A stretch of DNA of 64,000 nt from Chryseobacterium sp. (GCF_019236175.1 NZ_JAFAJM010000009.1:124001-188000), one strand, 5' to 3'. Shown: positions 37,650-46,446, numbered from the stretch's first letter. Notes: generated by a model from the letters alone, not told the origin. Program-made: numbers and translations.

Positions 37650-37674
37650 AATTATTTTGTCTAGTGTTTTATTT

Positions 37675-39264
37675 TTATTGTGTTATTTTCTTTGTGCCGT
37701 AAGTAACTCTCAGCTGAATTCTGTTATCAGAATTCTTATCACTTCCTATTAATACGGCCCTGTTCATATCAAATGCTCTGGTACTGAATTTAGCTCCAAA
37801 ATATCCTCCTGTACTCTGAGATTTAATGAAAGATCCAAGATTAATAAGAAGAAGCTTATTGGTCTGAGCATTTTCAACAATATCCTTAATTGTTCTCGTT
37901 ACTACGAAATCATAATACAATGGATCCTGATTAACCGTGTAAATAGGAGAACCTGCTAAGAAATCCTTTGTAAAATCTGATATGGTATTTACTCCGGTTG
38001 AATTATCTACAGGAAGAAGGGTAAATTTACGGTCTGTGTATACTGAATGTTTATTATTCCAGGTCTTCCCGGTGTCTACGTACATTCTGATTCTTGCACT
38101 TACAATTCCTGCCTTCTTATCCTGATAAAGCGCTTTAAGCTTATCAATAGTTTCCTGTGGAATTTTAACGCCTATAGAAGGGCCTCCCATTCCCTGAACG
38201 TAAAGCCTTGAATCTCCATCCGTGGTATTGATTCCAGCTAATACGGTATTGAAAGTCTGGCTTCTGTTGTATGCATACTGTCCTAAATGTACATTCCCGG
38301 CACCTAAATTAAAATTCAGGGTAGCCTGTGGTCTTGTTACCGTACCATTATCTGTTTTATCATATTTATAGTACATGATCATCTGCATATCATTCGGAGA
38401 GAACTGGAAAAGATATTTATCCGTTTCATTGACTGAAATTCTCAGTCCTCTGAAATATCTGATAAAGTTAGCCGCATTCTGAAGTTCAGGCTGTCCTGCT
38501 TTATCTGCAATTTTAGTCTGGAAATAATCTTTATCCAATCTCATTCTGAAATCGTTACTAGAAGTAAACACGGAAGAGTTATCAGATTTTTTAGTAATGG
38601 AAATTGTACTTACTGTTCCGTCAAATACTGCAGAACCCAAAAGCTTATCTGTAGATATATCTGCATTTGAGCGTGTTAATGCCTGAATATTCGGATCCAT
38701 GAAAGTGGTTACTTCATTAACATTGACGGTCATTGAATTATAACTTCCTCCTATTTTACCATATTTACGAACAGGATATGTTTTTTTATCAATTGAAACG
38801 GCTACATTTTCAGTACCTACCGGAAAGTCTGCTTTATCATAAGCTCCCGGTGCTTTCACAGAGTCTGTAATATAATCCGGTGCTTTCATTACCAGTACCA
38901 CAGAGTCTACTTTCACATTAGATCCGCCAAAGTCAAAGCTGTCCGGCATTCTTAACTGGGTAACATAGGATGCTTTCTGCCCGCCGAATTCATTTTCGGT
39001 AAAAGCCCCTAAAACACCATATGTTGAAAATATTCCTGAAGTATTCTGGTCTCCGACAAGTCTGGAAGCATCACTTCTGATAGAATCGTTATTACTGATA
39101 TTGTAAGCAATAAGATTATATAAGGTTTCTTCACCATCTACGGCATCTTTTGCAAAGAGCTGTTCACCAAGAGAATCCGGATCCGGTTCGCAATTATGAA
39201 GAATCGTGCTTCCGAAGATCGCCAGTACAAGCACGGCGAAAATCTTTTTAAGAGTATGAGTCAT
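37675..39264 (-). CDS. DUF4270 family lipoprotein
   Basis: A 529-residue exported protein. The hydrophobic signal (KKIFAVLVLAIFGSTILHNC) ends at a Cys that probably is lipidated although the lipobox (ILHNC) is unusual. The rest is beta-rich with features of DUF4270, an outer-membrane-associated family found next to glmS and panC across flavobacteria; its role is unknown. It lies between the GT5-like gene (14-base gap) and glmS (25-base gap), clearly one operon. Confidence 0.88.
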   Translation of the reverse strand: MTHTLKKIFAVLVLAIFGSTILHNCEPDPDSLGEQLFAKDAVDGEETLYNLIAYNISNNDSIRSDASRLVGDQNTSGIFSTYGVLGAFTENEFGGQKASYVTQLRMPDSFDFGGSNVKVDSVVLVMKAPDYITDSVKAPGAYDKADFPVGTENVAVSIDKKTYPVRKYGKIGGSYNSMTVNVNEVTTFMDPNIQALTRSNADISTDKLLGSAVFDGTVSTISITKKSDNSSVFTSSNDFRMRLDKDYFQTKIADKAGQPELQNAANFIRYFRGLRISVNETDKYLFQFSPNDMQMIMYYKYDKTDNGTVTRPQATLNFNLGAGNVHLGQYAYNRSQTFNTVLAGINTTDGDSRLYVQGMGGPSIGVKIPQETIDKLKALYQDKKAGIVSARIRMYVDTGKTWNNKHSVYTDRKFTLLPVDNSTGVNTISDFTKDFLAGSPIYTVNQDPLYYDFVVTRTIKDIVENAQTNKLLLINLGSFIKSQSTGGYFGAKFSTRAFDMNRAVLIGSDKNSDNRIQLRVTYGTKKITQ

Positions 39265-39278
39265 TAAAAATGTGTTTT

Positions 39279-40049
39279 TTAATAAAGTTGGTTTATAGAA
39301 TCTACGTCCAGATATTCTGATTTTTGAGTAGGAGTTTCATTGAAGCCTTTATCCAGATCTTCATCTAAAAACTCATCTCCTTTCACTACCATATCTACAT
39401 AGTTCATACTTTCGATAACAAAACTTTTAACCGTTGGATTATCTAACGCTTTTAAGCCTGAAATATTATCAAACTTCAGCTTTTCATCGACTTTTTTATC
39501 CAGAGCTGCATCTTTCTCATTGTACAGGGAAAGAACAATTTTTGCGTCTTTGAAGTAAGTGTCGGATTCGTAATACGTTTTAAGATAAATTGGAACAAAT
39601 GAAGACATCCATCCGTTTAGGTGAATCACATCAGGAACCCAATTCAGCTTCTTAATGGTTTCAATAACTCCTCTAGCAAAGAAAATAGCTCTTTCGTCGT
39701 TATCATCGAAAGGATTCCCTTCGTCGTCAAAATAGTATTGTTTTCTTTTGAAGTATTCTTCATTATCGATAAAGTAGACCTGAAGTCTTTCCCCCGGAAG
39801 AGACGCTACTTTAATGATTAGAGGCTGATCCAGGTCATTGATAATAATATTCATTCCCGAAAGACGGATCACCTCATGAAGCTGGAATTTCCTCTCACTT
39901 ATTTGTCCAAATCTTGGCATAAAAACTCTTACATCATTGCCTTCATTGTGCATCTTAAGTGCCATTTTATTAACCACTGCAGCCATATTTGTATCTTCCT
40001 GATATGGATACATCTCTGTAGTAATGTACAGTATTTTTTGATTCGGCAT
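39279..40049 (-). CDS. glycogen/starch synthase-like (GT5) N-terminal domain protein
   Basis: A 256-residue protein that corresponds only to the N-terminal half of glycogen synthase (about 470-480 residues). It has the fold start KILYITTEMYPYQED and the region VPDVIHLNGWMSSFVPIYLK, equivalent to HxHDWHTALVPxYL in GlgA. The ADP-glucose-binding KTGGL motif that should follow the first strand is replaced by EDTNM, and the C-terminal nucleotide domain is absent. Such stand-alone proteins occur beside panC and DUF4270 in flavobacteria and are usually misnamed glycogen synthase. I infer a non-catalytic or altered role. Start at MPNQKILYI. Confidence 0.82.
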   Translation of the reverse strand: MPNQKILYITTEMYPYQEDTNMAAVVNKMALKMHNEGNDVRVFMPRFGQISERKFQLHEVIRLSGMNIIINDLDQPLIIKVASLPGERLQVYFIDNEEYFKRKQYYFDDEGNPFDDNDERAIFFARGVIETIKKLNWVPDVIHLNGWMSSFVPIYLKTYYESDTYFKDAKIVLSLYNEKDAALDKKVDEKLKFDNISGLKALDNPTVKSFVIESMNYVDMVVKGDEFLDEDLDKGFNETPTQKSEYLDVDSINQLY

Positions 40050-40088
40050 AAACTTTCTATCTAATTTTTGTAAAAATGCTTTAATGTG

Positions 40089-40096
40089 CAAAATTA
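40089..40096 (-). promoter_or_regulatory. TAnnTTTG promoter element of the GT5-DUF4270-glmS block
   Basis: The minus strand reads TAATTTTG, 40 bases before the start at 40049. It matches the Bacteroidota -7 consensus; no clear -33 box is seen. Confidence 0.5.
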
Positions 40097-40192
40097 CAAA
40101 AAAACATCCAACATTATTTTAATTAACATTTTTTTACGAAAATTCTCTTTTCCAAATTATTAAAAACACACTTTATTATACGATATTTTTAG

Positions 40193-40200
40193 TATTTTTG
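40193..40200 (+). promoter_or_regulatory. TAnnTTTG promoter element of panC
   Basis: TATTTTTG lies 20 bases before the panC ATG and fits the -7 consensus. Together with the opposite element at 40089-40096 it makes a divergent promoter region. Confidence 0.55.
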
Positions 40201-40220
40201 AAATAGTATTAAAATAAACT

Positions 40221-41069
40221 ATGGAAGTTATAAAAAACAGTAAAGTTCTTCAGGATTTCATTGAAAGACAGAAAGAAATGGGAAAAAGAATTGGCTTTGC
40301 TCCTACCATGGGAGCCCTGCATAAAGGCCATCTTTCCCTCTATGAAGAGGCAAGAAAAGAAAATGATCTGGTAATTTCTTCAATTTTTGTAAATCCAACA
40401 CAATTCAACAACCCTGAAGACCTTGAAAAGTACCCCCGGGATGTAAACCGGGACATTTTAATTCTGGAAAACTCAGGTCTTGTAGACGCGGTTTATATCC
40501 CTGAAGTCACTGATATATATCCTGAAAAAGCAGAAAGCAAACACTATGATTTTGACGGATTAGAAAATGAAATGGAAGGCAAATCAAGACCGGGACACTT
40601 TGACGGTGTAGGCACGGTAGTGGAAGAACTTTTCAGACAAGTACAACCTGACAATGCTTATTTCGGAGAAAAAGACTTCCAGCAATTAGCCATTATCAAA
40701 AAAATGGTTGAAAAAAAACACCTTCCGCTGAAAATAAAAGGAGTTCTCATTTACAGAGCTGAAAACGGACTGGCATTAAGCTCAAGAAACCAAAGACTTC
40801 ATGACAACAGAAAAGAAGCATCTTCTATTATTTACCAGACCTTAAAAAAAGTAAATGACTGGTTCAGGACCGTTAGTATTCCCGAAATCAAAGCAAGAGT
40901 AAGAGATATTTTTGACGATCAACAGGGGATGAAATTGGAATATTTCCTAATTGCCGATGAAGACACTTTAAAAGAAACTGATTTTTTCTATAAAGATAAA
41001 AACTTCAGAGCTTTTATTGTAGTGGAAGTAGACGGGGTAAGACTTATAGACAATATGCATTTGGACTAA
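40221..41069 (+). CDS. panC: pantoate--beta-alanine ligase
   Basis: A 282-residue enzyme that joins pantoate and beta-alanine with ATP to make pantothenate (vitamin B5). The class I aminoacyl-tRNA-synthetase-like HxGH motif is in TMGALHKGHLSLYEEA, and the KMSKS-like motif in LALSSRNQRL. GEKDFQQLAIIKKMV and the pantoate-binding EGKSRPGHFDGVGTVV are typical. It diverges from the GT5-DUF4270-glmS block. panB and panD are not in the window. A terminator follows at 41112. Confidence 0.97.
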   Translation: MEVIKNSKVLQDFIERQKEMGKRIGFAPTMGALHKGHLSLYEEARKENDLVISSIFVNPTQFNNPEDLEKYPRDVNRDILILENSGLVDAVYIPEVTDIYPEKAESKHYDFDGLENEMEGKSRPGHFDGVGTVVEELFRQVQPDNAYFGEKDFQQLAIIKKMVEKKHLPLKIKGVLIYRAENGLALSSRNQRLHDNRKEASSIIYQTLKKVNDWFRTVSIPEIKARVRDIFDDQQGMKLEYFLIADEDTLKETDFFYKDKNFRAFIVVEVDGVRLIDNMHLD

Positions 41070-41111
41070 AACCCTGCCAATGCTTTTCAGAGGCAAACAT
41101 ATGATAAACAA

Positions 41112-41141
41112 TTCCGGTTCTTGTTAGAAACCGGTTTTTTT
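41112..41141 (+). terminator. terminator of panC
   Basis: CCGGTT/AACCGG stem with a short bulged upper part and a run of T, about 45 bases past the panC stop. Confidence 0.7.
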
Positions 41142-41171
41142 ATTAATAGCAAAGCCTCTTCCTGGATGATA

Positions 41172-41207
41172 TAAAAAAAATCAAAGGCCTCCTGAGGGAG
41201 ACCTTTG
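41172..41207 (-). terminator. terminator of the tRNA cluster
   Basis: An 11-bp stem with one mismatch (41182-41192 with 41197-41207). On the minus strand, downstream of the three tRNA genes, it is followed by eight T. Confidence 0.75.
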
Positions 41208-41262
41208 AAACACCAAATCACAAAATATTAATATGAAAAAAATTTACTTTTCAGTAAACTTG

Positions 41263-41335
41263 TGACCCGGCTGGGATTCGAACCCAGGACCCATACATTA
41301 AAAGTGTATTGCTCTACCAGCTGAGCTACCGAGTC
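41263..41335 (-). tRNA. tRNA-Lys (TTT), copy 2
   Basis: A 73-nt tRNA with acceptor GACTCGG/CCGGGTC (one T-G pair), D-arm GCTCAGCTGGTAGAGC, anticodon loop CTTTTAA (TTT) and T-loop TTCGAAT. CCA is not encoded. It is identical to the copy at 41509-41581 and last in a leftward Lys-Leu-Lys cluster. Confidence 0.95.
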
Positions 41336-41389
41336 GGCCACAATTAAAATGAAATAAATTTCAATATTAATTATTAATTTTCTTTGCAG

Positions 41390-41472
41390 TGCCTGCGACT
41401 GGACTCGAACCAGCACATCCTTAGGAAACCACCCCCTCAAGATGGCGTGTCTACCAATTTCACCACGCAGGC
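41390..41472 (-). tRNA. tRNA-Leu (GAG)
   Basis: An 83-nt type II tRNA with acceptor GCCTGCG/CGCAGGC, anticodon loop TTGAGGG (anticodon GAG), a long variable arm (GGTTTCCTAAGGATG) and T-loop TTCGAGT. The discriminator is A. It lies between two identical tRNA-Lys genes. Confidence 0.95.
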
Positions 41473-41508
41473 AATAAAATCACACAGATCAGTAATTTTT
41501 ATTGCTAG

Positions 41509-41581
41509 TGACCCGGCTGGGATTCGAACCCAGGACCCATACATTAAAAGTGTATTGCTCTACCAGCTGAGCTACCGAGTC
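41509..41581 (-). tRNA. tRNA-Lys (TTT), copy 1
   Basis: A 73-nt tRNA identical base for base to the copy at 41263-41335, including a few flanking bases (GGCC before, C after). First gene of the leftward cluster. Confidence 0.95.
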
Positions 41582-41695
41582 GGCCACTTATTCATCAAGT
41601 TTCATTTCAGTAATGTCCCTTGTTTTAAGTGGTGCAAAGATATGACTTTTTTCTTTATCTCAAAACTTTTTCGCAAATTTGTTTAAAAAAAATTC

Positions 41696-42211
41696 ATGAT
41701 AATTTCACTGATTGGATACATGGGGAGCGGCAAATCTCACATTTCCAAAATATTAAGCGAAAAAATAAATTTCAACCTCATAGACCTTGACAAAGAGATT
41801 TCCAGGCGAAATAAATTAACCATACCTGAAATCTTTGAAAAAAGAGGTGAAATTTATTTTAGAAAGCTGGAAAGAGAAGCTTTGGAAGAAATTCTGGCTT
41901 CCAAAGAAAATGTAGTGTTAAGCTTAGGTGGCGGAACTCCCGTTTACTATAATAACATGGAAATCATCAACCATAATTCTAAAAGTATCTTTTTAAGAAC
42001 ATCGGTAGGTACATTATCAGAAAGGCTTTCCAAGCAGAAAGAAAAAAGACCTTTAATAGCCAACATTACTGATGAAGATCTTCCGGAATTTATTGCTAAA
42101 CATTTATTTGAACGAAACCAGTTTTACAGCAAAGCTCAGTTTACGGTAGGTACTGATTCCAGAGCCCCCGAAGACATTGTCAACGAAATAATAGAAAAGC
42201 TCTATATCTAG
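41696..42211 (+). CDS. aroK: shikimate kinase
   Basis: A 171-residue NMP-kinase-like enzyme that phosphorylates shikimate on the path to chorismate. The Walker A motif is GYMGSGKSHI (residues 7-16). The shikimate-binding Asp and Arg lie in LIDLDKEISRR and FRKLEREALEE, LSLGGGTPVYY is the glycine-rich substrate loop, and KRPLIA is the lid region. The start is ATG at 41696. The gene ends inside the stem of its own terminator. It converges on the S4-domain gene with a 12-base gap. Confidence 0.95.
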   Translation: MIISLIGYMGSGKSHISKILSEKINFNLIDLDKEISRRNKLTIPEIFEKRGEIYFRKLEREALEEILASKENVVLSLGGGTPVYYNNMEIINHNSKSIFLRTSVGTLSERLSKQKEKRPLIANITDEDLPEFIAKHLFERNQFYSKAQFTVGTDSRAPEDIVNEIIEKLYI

Positions 42212-42222
42212 AGCTTTTTTAT
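42195..42222 (+). terminator. terminator of aroK overlapping its stop codon
   Basis: A 10-bp perfect stem (42195-42204 with 42209-42218) then T. The stop codon TAG at 42209-42211 is part of the stem. The T-run continues into the 3' end of the opposite gene. Confidence 0.75.
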
Positions 42223-42223
42223 T

Positions 42224-42664
42224 TTAATCTTCCCCTTCTTCGGTTTCATCATCTGTTTCACCGAAGAAATCATCCCAGTCTGTAAAATCGGAAGCAATAT
42301 CATTTCCTACATATTCATCCATCTCTCTTCTATCTTTCTTGGTTGGTCTTCCTTCCCCTTTATTTCTATAATAGTCCTGAGACATCTTACGGACTTTAAG
42401 CAATTCATACTGCTCTTTATCTGTCACATCCTGTATGTGAAGAGGGACCAGCTTCGCTCCTATCCTGCTTTTAGGGATCTGAATAACTTTTATTTTATAA
42501 TCAATCTGATTCTTACGGATTTTAATGACATCCCCCTCTTTTACCTCCTTTGATGATTTTACGGCAGACGTTCCTATGGAAACGCGGTTCTTTTTTATCT
42601 CCTCTGCTGCAATACTTCTCGTCTTATAAAAACGAATGCTCCATAAAAATTTATCTATTCTCAT
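42224..42664 (-). CDS. S4-domain RNA-binding protein (Hsp15/RqcP-like)
   Basis: A 146-residue protein with an N-terminal S4 RNA-binding domain (MRIDKFLWSIRFYKTRSIA, then VSIGTSAVKSSKEVKEGDVI) and a basic middle followed by a very acidic C-terminal tail (DDFFGETDDETEEGED). Hsp15 and RqcP proteins of this class bind stalled 50S subunits carrying peptidyl-tRNA and help rescue them. The family is clear, the exact role is inferred. It diverges from the lipoprotein gene at 42720. Confidence 0.87.
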   Translation of the reverse strand: MRIDKFLWSIRFYKTRSIAAEEIKKNRVSIGTSAVKSSKEVKEGDVIKIRKNQIDYKIKVIQIPKSRIGAKLVPLHIQDVTDKEQYELLKVRKMSQDYYRNKGEGRPTKKDRREMDEYVGNDIASDFTDWDDFFGETDDETEEGED

Positions 42665-42673
42665 ATTTTTTTA

Positions 42674-42681
42674 TACTTTTG
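42674..42681 (+). promoter_or_regulatory. TAnnTTTG promoter element of the 42720 lipoprotein gene
   Basis: TACTTTTG matches the -7 consensus 38 bases before the start codon, just past the divergent S4-domain gene start. Confidence 0.55.
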
Positions 42682-42719
42682 CCGTTATATTATTTGTAAA
42701 GTAATTAAAGTTTTTTGAA

Positions 42720-43466
42720 ATGAAAAAAATATTTTTATATATCCTTGCGGGATCTTTGTGTTTTACTGCTTGTAAGAAAGATGATGTTGTAGACACTTCA
42801 CTTAATGAGCCCGAAGACATTAACGTTCAAAATAGCTATGATAATGATGCTATTAAAAAATTTATGAATGAAAATTATCTGGATACCCAGGGAAATATAA
42901 AGGCTTTCAGTGACACGGACACTAGTGACGATAATGAAAAAAAATTATCCGATTTACCGAACGAAACACTTCCTTCCGGAACGGTCATTATCACAAGACC
43001 TACAGCTCCTGCCGGTGCAGACACTCCAATAGGTCCTAAAGACAGTATCCGTATCATGACCAATACTCAGACCTATATTGCGACAAACGTCAACGGAACT
43101 TCTGTATTTGGTCAGAAAGCTGCAATGACTAATTATAATTCAATTAATGAAACCGGGTTACCAATAGTTGATCCCAAGTTTTTCTACATCAGATCCGATG
43201 ATAAATTAATCACGAGTGCAACGACAGACGCTGCAAAACAGAAAAGCTACTATATGATTGAAGGATTCAATGAAGCGTTACAGAAGTTTAAGTCTTATAA
43301 CAAATCAGATTCTGAAGGATACAGTCTTCAAGGGGTGATCATTGTTCCTTCAAGAGCAGCATTTGCAAGAGATCTTCACTACAATTACAGTGGATATTCT
43401 TTTAGAAACAGAAGTTTTGTTTTCAACTTCCAGGTATATAAAAATACTCCGAGAACTGCCAATTAA
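42720..43466 (+). CDS. hypothetical lipoprotein
   Basis: A 248-residue lipoprotein. The signal (KKIFLYILAGSLCFTAC) ends at a lipobox Cys at residue 18. An acidic low-complexity linker (Asp/Asn-rich, to about residue 85) precedes a Thr/Pro-rich stretch and a C-terminal domain that I cannot assign (SYYMIEGFNEALQKFKSYNK). It is exported and outer-membrane anchored by inference. It stands alone, with a promoter element and a strong terminator. Confidence 0.75.
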   Translation: MKKIFLYILAGSLCFTACKKDDVVDTSLNEPEDINVQNSYDNDAIKKFMNENYLDTQGNIKAFSDTDTSDDNEKKLSDLPNETLPSGTVIITRPTAPAGADTPIGPKDSIRIMTNTQTYIATNVNGTSVFGQKAAMTNYNSINETGLPIVDPKFFYIRSDDKLITSATTDAAKQKSYYMIEGFNEALQKFKSYNKSDSEGYSLQGVIIVPSRAAFARDLHYNYSGYSFRNRSFVFNFQVYKNTPRTAN

Positions 43467-43483
43467 TAATTGGTTATAACATA

Positions 43484-43517
43484 AAAAGCCCCGCAATAGT
43501 TAAGTTGCGGGGCTTTT
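43484..43517. terminator. bidirectional terminator after the lipoprotein gene
   Basis: A 13-bp GC-rich perfect stem (43484-43496 with 43505-43517) flanked by A and T runs, between two convergent genes. Confidence 0.9.
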
Positions 43518-43529
43518 GTTTTATCTGAA

Positions 43530-45047
43530 TTAAGATCTTGCTTTTTGTTTTACATTCCCTAAAATATCCGGGAAATAAAGATCCGCCAGGTGGTCAAATT
43601 CGTCTCCTCTCATAAACATTGTTGCATCTACTTCTTCATAAGAACTTCTTCCCGCAGCCGCAATAAGTTCATTGCAAGTATGAAGGGTATTTTTATGGAA
43701 GTGATATACTCTTTCACTTTTATCGGTAACATCCAATCCTTTGATCAGCATTTTATCCTGGGTAGCAACTCCTGTAGGACAGTTATTTGAATTACACCTC
43801 AGAGCCTGAATACATCCTAAAGAGAACATAAACCCTCTTGCATTATTACACATATCCGCTCCCATGGCAATTGCTCGTAAAATATCAAGGCTTGTAAGTA
43901 CTTTACCACTTGCTATCACTCTTAGTTTGTTTCTTAAGTTGTAATTATTAAGAGTTCTGTTGACAAAAATCAGAGCCGGTTCCAAAGGCATTCCCACTCC
44001 GTCTGAAAATTCCGGAGGTGCAGCTCCTGTTCCTCCTTCAGCTCCGTCAATGGTAATAAAATCAGGATAGATTTTCAAAACATTCATCTGAACGCAGACA
44101 TCTTCAAATTCTTTGGTATCTCCGATACAGAGTTTAAATCCAACTGGTTTTCCTCCTGAAAGCTCTCTTAGCTGCTGTACGAACCTCAGCAGTCCTGCGG
44201 CATCGGAAAAAGAAGTATGAGACGGTGGCGAAATCACTGTCATTCCCGGAGTCACATGACGAATGGCTGCAATCTCCGGAGTATTTTTTACTCCCGGAAG
44301 TACCCCGCCATGGCCCGGTTTGGCTCCTTGAGATAATTTGATTTCAATCATCTTCACGTTAGGAAGTGTTGAATACTTTGCAAATAAGTCGGGGTTAAAT
44401 TTTCCTTCTTCATCTCTGCATCCGAAATATCCTGTTCCGATCTGCCAGCATAAATCTCCACCTTCCAAATGATAAGGAGAAATACCTCCTTCACCTGTAT
44501 TGTGATAGAAATTACCTTTTTTGGCCCCTTTGTTCAGAGAAATCTGAGCTCTGTCACTTAAAGCTCCGAAACTCATGGCTGAAATATTGAGTAAAGACGC
44601 ATGATAAGGCTGAGTACATTGTTCTCCCCCTACCCAAACTCTCGGAAGCTCTTCTGATGGCGATTTAGCATAAATAGAATGCTTGATCCCTTCGTATTTT
44701 CTATGGTTAACTTCCAGCTGAGTACCAAAAGCAACGGTATCACTTAAATTTTTGGCACGTCTGTATACTGCAGAACGCTGATTTCTTGGAAACGGCTTTC
44801 CGTCAGTCTCTCTCTCGATGAAGTATTGCTGCATTTCGGGTGAAATACTTTCAAAAAAGTACCTGAAGTACCCCAATACAGGAAAGTTCCTCAAAATAGC
44901 ATGTTTAGACTGATAAGCATTGTACACACCCAATGCATAAATGGCGGATAGCAGCGTTGGTATCCAATAATGCGTTCTGATCAGCAGTGCTATAATCCAT
45001 GTAGCAGCTACTAATACAATTCCCCAAGATAAAAACTTATCTCTCAT
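43530..45047 (-). CDS. FMN-binding glutamate synthase-family protein (GOGAT central domain only)
   Basis: A 505-residue protein with an N-terminal membrane segment (about residues 6-40) and the FMN/Fe-S (beta/alpha)8 domain of glutamate synthase (about 80-490). It shows GEGGISPYHLEGGDLCWQIG, the FMN site MIEIKLSQGAKPGHGG, ITIDGAEGGTGAAP and the cluster cysteines in CIQALRCNSNNCPTGVATQD. The glutaminase and FAD subunits of true GOGAT are missing, so this is one of the stand-alone ferredoxin-GOGAT-like proteins common in bacteria. Its electron donor and product are unknown. It follows mtaB on the same strand by 52 bases. Confidence 0.88.
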   Translation of the reverse strand: MRDKFLSWGIVLVAATWIIALLIRTHYWIPTLLSAIYALGVYNAYQSKHAILRNFPVLGYFRYFFESISPEMQQYFIERETDGKPFPRNQRSAVYRRAKNLSDTVAFGTQLEVNHRKYEGIKHSIYAKSPSEELPRVWVGGEQCTQPYHASLLNISAMSFGALSDRAQISLNKGAKKGNFYHNTGEGGISPYHLEGGDLCWQIGTGYFGCRDEEGKFNPDLFAKYSTLPNVKMIEIKLSQGAKPGHGGVLPGVKNTPEIAAIRHVTPGMTVISPPSHTSFSDAAGLLRFVQQLRELSGGKPVGFKLCIGDTKEFEDVCVQMNVLKIYPDFITIDGAEGGTGAAPPEFSDGVGMPLEPALIFVNRTLNNYNLRNKLRVIASGKVLTSLDILRAIAMGADMCNNARGFMFSLGCIQALRCNSNNCPTGVATQDKMLIKGLDVTDKSERVYHFHKNTLHTCNELIAAAGRSSYEEVDATMFMRGDEFDHLADLYFPDILGNVKQKARS

Positions 45048-45099
45048 GAATGTAGTATTTAAAGTTAAAAATAAATTTAGTGGAATTTTTGCAAAGAGC

Positions 45100-46446
45100 C
45101 TATGCTTTTGCTAAAAAATTTTGGTAAGAAGATTGCACAGAAACCGTGCCATCTGACAGGATTTTTTCTAAATTTAGAAATTCTATCTGATTGACTGAAG
45201 CCGGATCAAAATCTTTCTGAACTCTCACATAGTTCTCTGTGAAGCCAAACATCTTTCCGTCTTTATTTTCATGCTCCCAAAGAACAGGAAGCGTTTTGCC
45301 CAATTGAGTCTGGTAAAATGCCATTTTTTTCTTTTCAGAAAGGATTCTCAGCATTTTATTACGTTTTTTTCTTTCAGGAATAGGAACCGCTCCATCCATA
45401 TCTGCAGCTTCCGTATTTTCTCTTTCAGAATAAGTAAATACGTGAAGATAGGTGATAGGAAGCTCATTAAGGAAATTATAGGTTTCCATAAATCTCTCCT
45501 CTGTTTCCCCGGGAAAACCTACAATAACATCCACACCAATAGCCGCATCAGGCATTACAGTACGGATTTTATTGACTCTGTCATTATAGAGTTTTGTCAG
45601 ATAACGGCGCTTCATTTTTTTCAATAAATCGTCGCTTCCTGATTGTAAAGGAATATGAAAATGCGGAACAAAGCTTCTGCTCTTAGAAACCAACTCGATA
45701 CTTTCATCTTTTAAAAGATTCGGTTCAATAGAAGAAATACGGATTCTTTCTATTCCTTCTACTTTATCAAGTTCGGAAATAAGATCCAAGAATGTATGTT
45801 CGTGTCTTTTGTTTCCAAATTCTCCTTTTCCGTAATCTCCGATATTGACTCCTGTAAGAACAATTTCTTTAATGTCTTTTGCCGCAATTTCGGTGGCATT
45901 TCTGAGAACATTTTCAATCGTGTCCGAACGGGAAATCCCTCTGGCTAACGGAATGGTACAGTACGTACATTTATAATCACAACCGTCCTGTACTTTAAGG
46001 AAGGCTCTGGTTCTGTCACCAATAGAATAACTTCCTATAAAAAAGTCGGTTTCTTCAATTTCACATGAATGAACAATTCCTTCATTTTCTGTTTTTTCAA
46101 GATCATCAAGGTAGCTCAGAATATTGAATTTTTCTTTGGCGCCTAATACAAGATCTACTCCTTCGATTTGTGAAATTTCTTCTGGTTTTAACTGTGCATA
46201 GCAACCGACAATTACCACTAACCCCTCAGGATTTGCCTTCATTGCTCTTTTTACATGAAGTTTGCATTCACGGTCTGCGTTTTCAGTTACCGAACAGGTG
46301 TTGATTACATAGATATTAGCTTTCTCATCAAAGCTTACCTTATCATAACCTGCATCTGTTAATTGACGGGCAATAGTAGATGTTTCTGCAAAGTTTAATT
46401 TGCAGCCAAGTGTATGATACGCGGCAGTTCTTTGAAAAGTAGACAT
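45100..46446 (-). CDS. mtaB: tRNA (t6A37)-C2-methylthiotransferase MtaB
   Basis: A 448-residue radical-SAM methylthiotransferase that turns t6A37 into ms2t6A37. The N-terminal UPF0004 domain holds the auxiliary cluster cysteines (TLGCKLNFAETS, INTCSVTENADREC, VVGCYAQLKPEEI). The radical SAM triad is CDYKCTYCTIPLARG near residue 150, and a TRAM domain fills the C-terminus. Its substrate is made by the TsaD coded near 7 kb. A good promoter (TTG-N18-TATCTTTG) precedes it, giving a short leader. Confidence 0.95.
   Translation of the reverse strand: MSTFQRTAAYHTLGCKLNFAETSTIARQLTDAGYDKVSFDEKANIYVINTCSVTENADRECKLHVKRAMKANPEGLVVIVGCYAQLKPEEISQIEGVDLVLGAKEKFNILSYLDDLEKTENEGIVHSCEIEETDFFIGSYSIGDRTRAFLKVQDGCDYKCTYCTIPLARGISRSDTIENVLRNATEIAAKDIKEIVLTGVNIGDYGKGEFGNKRHEHTFLDLISELDKVEGIERIRISSIEPNLLKDESIELVSKSRSFVPHFHIPLQSGSDDLLKKMKRRYLTKLYNDRVNKIRTVMPDAAIGVDVIVGFPGETEERFMETYNFLNELPITYLHVFTYSERENTEAADMDGAVPIPERKKRNKMLRILSEKKKMAFYQTQLGKTLPVLWEHENKDGKMFGFTENYVRVQKDFDPASVNQIEFLNLEKILSDGTVSVQSSYQNFLAKA

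Noticed and set aside
37650..37674. glmS leader examined for a glmS ribozyme
   Set aside because: The gap to the upstream gene is only 25 bases, far too short for the ribozyme, and the gene is inside an operon.
41228..41686. Two open frames (70 and 100 codons) across the tRNA cluster
   Set aside because: They cover tRNA-Lys and tRNA-Leu genes, whose structures explain the sequence. Their products look like translations of tRNA.
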